The notes under the pieces were generated by a model, which saw only the letters and a program-made list of their open reading frames with translations, was not told where the DNA came from and searched no databases. The position numbers and the translations under genes are program-made. Positions 1 through 8,402 of a DNA stretch of 8,402 bases are shown piece after piece (position 1 is the first letter of the stretch; every line of letters starts with the position of its first letter). The DNA lies in assembly GCA_934196725.1 (NCBI GenBank), contig CAKPWR010000085.1, forward strand, positions 1 through 8,402. The letters run 5' to 3'. This DNA is from an uncultured Prevotella sp. Lineage in GTDB: Bacteria; Bacteroidota; Bacteroidia; Bacteroidales; Bacteroidaceae.

Positions 1-734
1 ACGTATGGACCGGTTATCTTTCGCGAACGTCCCACCACGATATTGTAGGTAGAATTAGGACCATCGCAACAGGTGCCATGAGTGCCGAGAAGATAATACC
101 AGCCGTTGCGGTAAATCAAATCAGTAGCTTCGCAGTCGATGGCGATATTGACGGGTTCGTTGCCTTCCATCCGCTTACCCGTCTTCGGATCTAGCTCTAC
201 CAGACGGATAAATCCGAAATAGGTACCATAACTGAGCCAGAGTCTGCCGGTAGTAGGGTCGAGCAACAAGCCCGCATCAATGGCATCACAGTCTTCATCA
301 TCCAAGGAAGAAGCCACCACCACCGGTTCGGTATATTTGAAATCAGGCGATTTCGGATCGAGCGTTTTGTTCCACATCGTCAGGACATCACCGCGATGAC
401 TGCCTCCCAATCCACCACCCGTAGCACTGTAGGCTACAAGATAACGGTCGCCAATCTTCAACACATCAGGAGCCGCTCCTCTGCCGGGACGAACAGCACC
501 ACCCTGCCAGGTCCAGCCATCCTCCGACCAGAGTCCACCTTCACCCGTTCCAAAGGTATAATACTTTCCATCACACAGGGCAATGGTAGAAGGATCATGA
601 ATGAAAGGTTCGCCAACCTGGGCTTCTGCCTCGTAAGCAGAAGAAGACAACAAGGCAACCAAAACAGCAACATAAAGTTTCTGCTGAGCAGCAACCGGGC
701 TAAAATATCTGAAAAATATATTGTTCTGTTTCAT
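1..734 (-). CDS. Secreted GH43 glycoside hydrolase, arabinanase-like (3' end cut by window edge)
   Basis: The frame is open from the ATG at 734 to the window edge, giving the first 244 residues; roughly the last quarter or more of a typical GH43 enzyme is missing. After a basic N-terminus there is a hydrophobic stretch (about residues 21-33) and a likely signal cleavage after AEA (36-38). The GH43 five-bladed propeller follows. The catalytic triad is visible: base Asp47 in HDPS, pKa-tuning Asp153 in AIDAG, and general acid Glu202 in DCEATD. The blocks LWLSYGTYFGFIRLVELDP (165-183) and GTCCDGPNSTYNIVVGRS (220-237) strongly resemble endo-1,5-alpha-L-arabinanases. The inferred role is cleavage of alpha-arabinosyl linkages outside the cytoplasm. 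Other GH43 activities (arabinofuranosidase, xylosidase) are possible because the subfamily cannot be fixed by eye. It begins 20 bp after the stop of the 234-residue secreted gene and is probably cotranscribed with it. Confidence 0.88.
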   Translation of the reverse strand, partial: MKQNNIFFRYFSPVAAQQKLYVAVLVALLSSSAYEAEAQVGEPFIHDPSTIALCDGKYYTFGTGEGGLWSEDGWTWQGGAVRPGRGAAPDVLKIGDRYLVAYSATGGGLGGSHRGDVLTMWNKTLDPKSPDFKYTEPVVVASSLDDEDCDAIDAGLLLDPTTGRLWLSYGTYFGFIRLVELDPKTGKRMEGNEPVNIAIDCEATDLIYRNGWYYLLGTHGTCCDGPNSTYNIVVGRSRKITGPY

Positions 735-754
735 AACTTTCTATATTGATTGCA

Positions 755-1459
755 CTACTTCACGTGAATGGACAGGTTTCTTACTGGCTTCCCTTGTACG
801 TCGATGAATCGGACACAGAAGTCGCTCATGCCAGGTCCATTAATGACTGCACCACGAAGAATATTCCTACCTTTCTTCAAGGTAAGCTTCTTAGAAACCA
901 CATCATCGCGAACCATCCTTCGGTCGCCTTCGAGCATCACCGCCTCCTCGCCATTGAGCCACCACATGGAGGCACCATTCGAGCCAACAGCCAATCGGAC
1001 GTCTTTCATTTCCTCAGGACAATCGATAACGGTAACCGCCCAGAACAAAACCCCATACTTGGGTTTCTTAAACGAAGTGGCGAAACGGAAGAGCTTCACA
1101 TTAAACAGTTTACTATCCAGCGCATGCCATTTCAGTTTTTCCTTCCCCACCTTCACGATGGTTCCATCCTTAGGCAGGATTTCCATCTGTTTAGGGAAAT
1201 ACTGCGTATGGAATATCTCCTTCAGATAAGAATCAGTAAATACGATATTGCTCTTGACTGGCACGGAGATAGGCTCCAGGAGCAACCATCTCTGGATGAA
1301 GCCAGCCGCATTAGGCATGATAGGCTGCTTGCTTACAGGTCCGAAATAAGGATTGATATCTACGGGTAATTCCTTGTTTTGGGCATCCGCAGAGGAATGC
1401 CCAAAAAGGAATACACATAAACAAAACAATCTAACTATTTTATTGAAAAAGTTGTTCAT
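755..1459 (-). CDS. Secreted beta-sandwich protein of unknown function, partner of the GH43 gene
   Basis: The product has 234 residues. A signal peptide is clear: a basic start, a hydrophobic core (about 10-20) and cleavage near ADA-Q (24-27). I do not recognise a named family. The C-terminal half has the look of a galactose-binding-like or PA14-like jelly roll: MWWLNGEEA (165-173), an arginine/aspartate-rich turn (179-186), and LKKGRN (194-199) followed by alternating beta-strand patterns. In such domains the WLNG turn and the LKKGxN strand form part of the fold rather than an active site. No esterase or hydrolase catalytic motif is seen. It follows the terminator that closes the esterase unit and sits 20 bp before the GH43 gene, so a role in binding or presenting arabinose-containing glycans to that enzyme is a reasonable inference. 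The ATG at 1459 is chosen because it directly precedes the signal peptide. Confidence 0.72.
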   Translation of the reverse strand: MNNFFNKIVRLFCLCVFLFGHSSADAQNKELPVDINPYFGPVSKQPIMPNAAGFIQRWLLLEPISVPVKSNIVFTDSYLKEIFHTQYFPKQMEILPKDGTIVKVGKEKLKWHALDSKLFNVKLFRFATSFKKPKYGVLFWAVTVIDCPEEMKDVRLAVGSNGASMWWLNGEEAVMLEGDRRMVRDDVVSKKLTLKKGRNILRGAVINGPGMSDFCVRFIDVQGKPVRNLSIHVK

Positions 1460-1490
1460 AGACTATTCATTTTATTGAGGTTCGATAATC

Positions 1491-1507
1491 TGATGACAGT
1501 GTCATCA
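1491..1507. promoter_or_regulatory. 17-bp perfect palindrome upstream of the GH43 unit, possible operator
   Basis: The sequence is TGATGACA-G-TGTCATCA: two perfect 8-base arms around one central base. It ends 31 bp before the ATG at 1459 and lies downstream of the preceding operon's terminator. Its symmetry and place suit a dimeric transcription factor site. No good -7/-33 pair could be found nearby, so its position relative to a transcription start is unknown. The regulator is not identifiable from the window. Confidence 0.45.
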
Positions 1508-1553
1508 ACATTGCACACATCCATGTTTTCATACACAAATTTCTTTAAAGAAG

Positions 1554-1586
1554 AAAAAAAGGAGTGCTTCTTTGCAAAACACCCCC
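1554..1586 (-). terminator. Intrinsic terminator closing the esterase operon
   Basis: Read on the minus strand, bases 1585-1576 pair with 1570-1561 (outer stem GGGGTG with CACTCC, then wobble and A-T pairs) around a 5-base loop at 1571-1575. Seven T residues (1560-1554) follow immediately. The hairpin is about 90 bp after the stop codon of the 636-residue esterase and separates that unit from the GH43 unit. Confidence 0.82.
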
Positions 1587-1672
1587 TAATTATCAAACTA
1601 ACCTATAGATTTTAAACTAAAATCTTTATGTTTATAAAATTACACATGAATCCTTCGTAAGCTGCTACCAGG

Positions 1673-5829
<4,157 letters not shown>

Positions 5830-5832
5830 TTG

Positions 5833-6759
5833 TTACTTGATAACCATCTTTTTACCATTCTTGATCACGATACCCTTGTAGCCCTTGGCTACCTGCTGAC
5901 CGGCAAGATTGAAAGCCTTGCCATCCTGCAGCTTGACATTCTCGATGTTAGAGATGCCTGTGGTTGTAGTAATCAACCAGGCGCCGAGCACAGAAACCTT
6001 TGCAGGATTCTTTTCCGGGTCAGTATATTGAATACCCATAGTCTTGATGACTGCACCTTCCTTAGTGGTAAAGGTAGTCTCGTCGCTGCCGTTGAATGAA
6101 GGCCACTCAGAACCCTCCTCGTAATCTACACACATCTGGACATTTGGAGTAGGCTCAGCCAATTTCACCTTCACGGTAACATCGCTCTTGCCAGCCAAAC
6201 CATTGATGGCGAGCTGCTGCCACTGAGAATCGAAAGATACCACACCCTTATAAGATACGGTGTTATCAGTACCAGCCCAACCTGTGAAGGTGGCATCAAC
6301 CTTCTTTTCAGAACCATCAGCACCAACCAGTGTCAGCTTCTTCACCTTCAGGTTCACTTCCTCAGCATCGGTATGCTGCACGCTTACACCCACGATGTAA
6401 GGATGCTCAGCATCGAAAGCCAATTCATATTTCTTGGTTGTTCCATCACCTACGGCACGACCATAAGCAGGAGTAGCATCGCCCTCTGCATCAGCAGAAG
6501 CCTTCCAGGTATAGTTCACCTGGCAGTTGGCAGGAAGCGGTTCTTCGAACTCGAGGATATACTTAGGATAATCTGCAGAGTTGACGTTGCAGGCAAATTC
6601 TGCTGCACCCCACTGCTTGGAGATAGTGAAGTCATAAGCATCAGCATCGCCGGCAAAACCAGCATTCCAGCCACCACCCAAAACAAGAGGAGTCTCTGTC
6701 TGAGCATTCACACTTGCAGCCATGAAAGCTGCTACAATCAAAGTAAATAACTTTTTCAT
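5833..6759 (-). CDS. Secreted protein with two tandem beta-sandwich-like modules and C-terminal sorting-type tail
   Basis: The product has 308 residues, a signal peptide ending near VNAQ (17-20), and no recognised enzymatic motif. Two similar modules, about 29-150 and 157-263, can be aligned by eye. Module 1 has GW at 30-31, QW at 49-50, EEPLP at 72-76 and VQHTD at 127-131. Module 2 has GW at 160-161, QW at 179-180, AEPTP at 201-205 and IQYTD at 243-247. The conserved aromatics and strand-like alternation suggest carbohydrate-binding modules; that is inference. The tail (about 281-308: FNLAGQQV, then KGIVIKNGKKMVIK) is of the kind seen at the ends of many Prevotella exported proteins and may be a secretion or anchoring signal. 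It is the first gene of the esterase unit and overlaps none of its neighbours. A surface glycan-binding protein that works with the esterases is the best guess. Confidence 0.78.
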   Translation of the reverse strand: MKKLFTLIVAAFMAASVNAQTETPLVLGGGWNAGFAGDADAYDFTISKQWGAAEFACNVNSADYPKYILEFEEPLPANCQVNYTWKASADAEGDATPAYGRAVGDGTTKKYELAFDAEHPYIVGVSVQHTDAEEVNLKVKKLTLVGADGSEKKVDATFTGWAGTDNTVSYKGVVSFDSQWQQLAINGLAGKSDVTVKVKLAEPTPNVQMCVDYEEGSEWPSFNGSDETTFTTKEGAVIKTMGIQYTDPEKNPAKVSVLGAWLITTTTGISNIENVKLQDGKAFNLAGQQVAKGYKGIVIKNGKKMVIK

Positions 6760-6892
6760 AAGCTTTACAATTTGTTATTAAGTTAATAAATTCAGTTATA
6801 AGATTGAGTTGTTTCTCAAATCTGTTGACAAAAGTAACAGAAAAGGCAGAAAAAGACTTTGCGGGGTGTAACAAATACTTTATGAGAAGTAC

Positions 6893-6949
6893 CAAATAGG
6901 TTTGATAGCCAACATTATAACGAAAATGATACACCATCAAACCTATTTG
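6893..6949. repeat. Perfect 14-bp inverted repeat with 29-bp spacer
   Basis: The left arm CAAATAGGTTTGAT (6893-6906) is the exact reverse complement of the right arm (6936-6949); the spacer is 6907-6935. Corresponding arm positions are 43 bp apart, about four helical turns. The right arm carries the -7 box of the promoter at 6938-6968. The structure begins 9 bp beyond the ATPase stop codon. It could act as an operator pair for the esterase operon or as a hairpin in the 3' end of the ATPase transcript. No T-tract follows it, so a standard terminator is unlikely. Confidence 0.8.
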
Positions 6950-6968
6950 AAGAGGAAATCACAACAAA
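6938..6968 (-). promoter_or_regulatory. Bacteroidota-type promoter for the esterase operon
   Basis: On the minus strand, TTTG (6968-6965), exactly 19 bases, then TAGGTTTG (6945-6938) match the consensus TTTG-N19-TAnnTTTG. Transcription would start near 6931, giving an mRNA leader of about 170 nt before the ATG at 6759. The -33 box is inside the last codons of the ATPase gene (stop at 6959-6961). A second -7-like box, TACTTTTG (6836-6829), lies nearer the gene but has no TTTG at the proper distance. Confidence 0.62.
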
Positions 6969-8296
6969 GGAGTCATATAAATCGGTAAGAGGAGCGTTTG
7001 TCCATCTTTCTTCAAATCCTTTGTATACAAGAGATATCTCTTATCTATTCGATCAGAATATTTAGCACTAAACTCGTCTAGTGACTTATGAGTATTATAT
7101 CCTGAGGATTTCACCTCTATCGGATAAATTTTCTTTCCTCTTGAAAGAAGGAAATCCACTTCATAACTTTTATGGCTAGTGGCATGAGGGAAAGTATAAT
7201 AATAAAGTTTATTGCCAGAAGCTACTAACATCTGCGCTACAAGATTCTCATATACATATCCCATATCACTACTCAGCTTATCACTCAAAAGCTTTTCATA
7301 AATAATATTTTCAGTATGATCTTTGTCCCAAAAGGCGAGAGTCACAAAAAGCCCCGTATCTGCCGTAAACATTTTATAGAAATTACCATCACTATGAAGA
7401 GCCAGACCTACATTCGGATCATTGGCATGATAGGCAAAATTTACAACCATACTATCCTTCATTTCCTCCAATATACCCATTATGTTCTTACGTTCAGAAT
7501 CATCCAACACACTAGCTACTTGGTATCTAGATGCATTATTATTCAGCTGAGCAGGTATATTAGCAAAAAGTTTAGCTGCTCGTCCACTATTGTCGATCTT
7601 TCTAAAATCATCCAAATAGAGTTCCAAAATTTCCCTTTTCACAGCATCCGTCTTACTAAGATTATTCGTCTCAAGATATTCTTTTACAGCTTGTGGCATT
7701 CCACCAACAAGCATATAAAGGCGAAGCCGACGCATAGTTTCTCGATGAGCAGCTTCCAAAGGGATCCGTGAATCAAAAAATTGTTTGAGCAAGGGCATCG
7801 TAACTTTATCCCCTAAAGCCCAGCAAAATTCCTCAAAGTCCATTGGATACATTTCCAAACGCGTCTCTTCACTTGGGATGATAATATTAGCTACATTCTT
7901 TTTTATACTAATTAGAGAACCCGTCTCTATATAATCGTATCTACCATCAGCCACTAGATGTTTAATAGCTTGGCGAGCCTTAGGACAAAGTTGCACTTCA
8001 TCAAAAATAATCACAGACTTTCGCTTCTCCAGGACCACCTGATAAATAGACTGAAGGCGAAGAAAGATAAAATCTAAATTCATTAAATCTTCAAAAAGAT
8101 CTGTAACAGCCTTTGAAGCCATAGAGAAATCAATCAATATATAGCTTTTGTACTCTCGCTCAGCAAAAGTACGCACTATAGTAGATTTTCCTATGCGTCT
8201 TGCTCCCTTGATAAGAAGCGCAGACTTCCCCTGACGCTCTTGCTTCCAAGCAAGCATCTTATCATATATTTTTCTTTCAAACACAATATTTGCCAT
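6959..8296 (-). CDS. AAA ATPase with C-terminal DUF4143 / nuclease-like domain
   Basis: The product has 445 residues from the ATG at 8296. An in-frame ATG at 8392 would add 32 residues, but it lies upstream of the consensus promoter and within tandem repeats, so it is rejected. The N-terminal ATPase shows Walker A GARRIGKST (31-39), Walker B SVIIFDEVQ (94-102; Asp99, Glu100) and a sensor-1-like ETGS (124-127). The C-terminal region has YEVDFLL (378-384) and YPIEVKSS (391-398), a PD-(D/E)xK-like pattern with Asp381, Glu394 and Lys396. These ATPases are common, often multicopy, in Bacteroidales; their cellular role is poorly defined. No signal peptide is present, so it is cytoplasmic. Sampled stretches are about 35% GC, against about 53% in the esterase genes, which suggests separate history. 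It has its own promoter and is unlikely to take part in glycan use. Confidence 0.88.
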   Translation of the reverse strand: MANIVFERKIYDKMLAWKQERQGKSALLIKGARRIGKSTIVRTFAEREYKSYILIDFSMASKAVTDLFEDLMNLDFIFLRLQSIYQVVLEKRKSVIIFDEVQLCPKARQAIKHLVADGRYDYIETGSLISIKKNVANIIIPSEETRLEMYPMDFEEFCWALGDKVTMPLLKQFFDSRIPLEAAHRETMRRLRLYMLVGGMPQAVKEYLETNNLSKTDAVKREILELYLDDFRKIDNSGRAAKLFANIPAQLNNNASRYQVASVLDDSERKNIMGILEEMKDSMVVNFAYHANDPNVGLALHSDGNFYKMFTADTGLFVTLAFWDKDHTENIIYEKLLSDKLSSDMGYVYENLVAQMLVASGNKLYYYTFPHATSHKSYEVDFLLSRGKKIYPIEVKSSGYNTHKSLDEFSAKYSDRIDKRYLLYTKDLKKDGQTLLLPIYMTPLL

Positions 8297-8315
8297 AACA
8301 TTTTGATTTTGAGTG

Positions 8316-8346
8316 CAAAGATACAAAATATTCCAGATTCCCCAAA
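8316..8346 (-). promoter_or_regulatory. Bacteroidota-type promoter for the AAA ATPase gene
   Basis: On the minus strand, TTTG (8346-8343), 19 bases, then TATCTTTG (8323-8316) match the consensus exactly. Transcription would start near 8310, leaving a leader of only about 14 nt before the ATG at 8296. This short leader supports that start codon. The -33 box lies in the first unit of a tandem repeat. Confidence 0.78.
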
Positions 8347-8402
8347 TGTTTTTGCCCAAAATGTTCCAGATTCCCCAAATGTTTTTACCCAAAATATTCC
8401 AG
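8331..8402. repeat. 33-bp tandem repeat array upstream of the ATPase gene
   Basis: Units start at 8331, 8364 and 8397, each with TTCCAGATTCCCCAAATG on the plus strand where the unit is complete. The two full units differ only at a few positions (for example tttgccc against tttaccc). The array runs past the window edge, so its copy number is unknown. Its period is a multiple of three and it happens to be open on the minus strand (repeated GKNIWGIWNIL), which creates a false N-terminal extension of the ATPase frame. The unit nearest the gene supplies the -33 element of the promoter. Confidence 0.9.

Noticed and set aside
746..1369. 207-codon open frame on the plus strand
   Set aside because: It is antisense to the secreted 234-residue gene, which has a clear signal peptide and protein-like composition.
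1460..1672. Small RNA or riboswitch in the intergenic region
   Set aside because: Apart from the terminator hairpin and the 17-bp palindrome, no conserved riboswitch pattern or second stable stem was seen.
6641..6940. 99-codon minus-strand frame across the esterase-operon leader
   Set aside because: It overlaps the signal-peptide end of the 308-residue gene out of frame, and its composition is that of AT-rich leader DNA. A leader peptide cannot be excluded but nothing supports it.
6893..6949. Inverted repeat as the ends of an insertion sequence or as an intrinsic terminator
   Set aside because: The spacer is only 29 bp with no coding sequence, no target duplication is seen, and no T-tract follows the stem on the minus strand.
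8297..8392. In-frame N-terminal extension of the ATPase beginning at the ATG at 8392
   Set aside because: It is encoded by the 33-bp tandem repeats, lies upstream of and across a consensus promoter, and has no counterpart in the usual family N-terminus, which begins close to the IVFERKIYDKML stretch.

Overview
The window looks like a polysaccharide-degradation locus from a Bacteroidales bacterium, most likely the Prevotella/Segatella group. Three things point there. Two promoters fit the Bacteroidota consensus TTTG-N19-TAnnTTTG exactly. Start codons lack strong Shine-Dalgarno sequences. Two secreted proteins end in the basic KxVIK-type tail common in Prevotella exported proteins. Genus-level assignment is inference; no marker gene is present.

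All six genes lie on the minus strand, so transcription runs from high to low coordinates. At 6959-8296 is an AAA ATPase with a C-terminal DUF4143/nuclease-like domain. It is AT-richer than its neighbours and is preceded by 33-bp tandem repeats that run into its promoter. Next, at 6938-6968, is a consensus promoter whose -33 box sits inside the 3' end of the ATPase gene and whose -7 box lies in one arm of a perfect 14-bp inverted repeat. It heads a tight three-gene unit: a secreted protein with two repeated beta-sandwich-like modules (5833-6759), a CE1-SGNH-CBM multidomain esterase (3595-5829), and an SGNH-CBM48-CE1 bifunctional esterase (1673-3583). Gaps between these genes are 3 and 11 bp. 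A strong intrinsic terminator at 1554-1586 closes the unit.

A second unit follows: a 234-residue secreted beta-sandwich protein of unknown function (755-1459), then a GH43 enzyme resembling endo-arabinanases (1-734, cut by the window edge). A 17-bp perfect palindrome lies 31 bp upstream of this unit.

Together the two esterases carry four predicted serine-esterase sites, which would remove acetyl and probably feruloyl groups, while GH43 would cut arabinose-containing chains. The likely substrate is feruloylated or acetylated arabinoxylan, or arabinan-rich pectin. No SusC/SusD pair or regulator is visible, so this may be part of a larger PUL. The most notable observation is that the two esterases share a nearly identical SGNH domain joined to different CE1 modules in opposite order.
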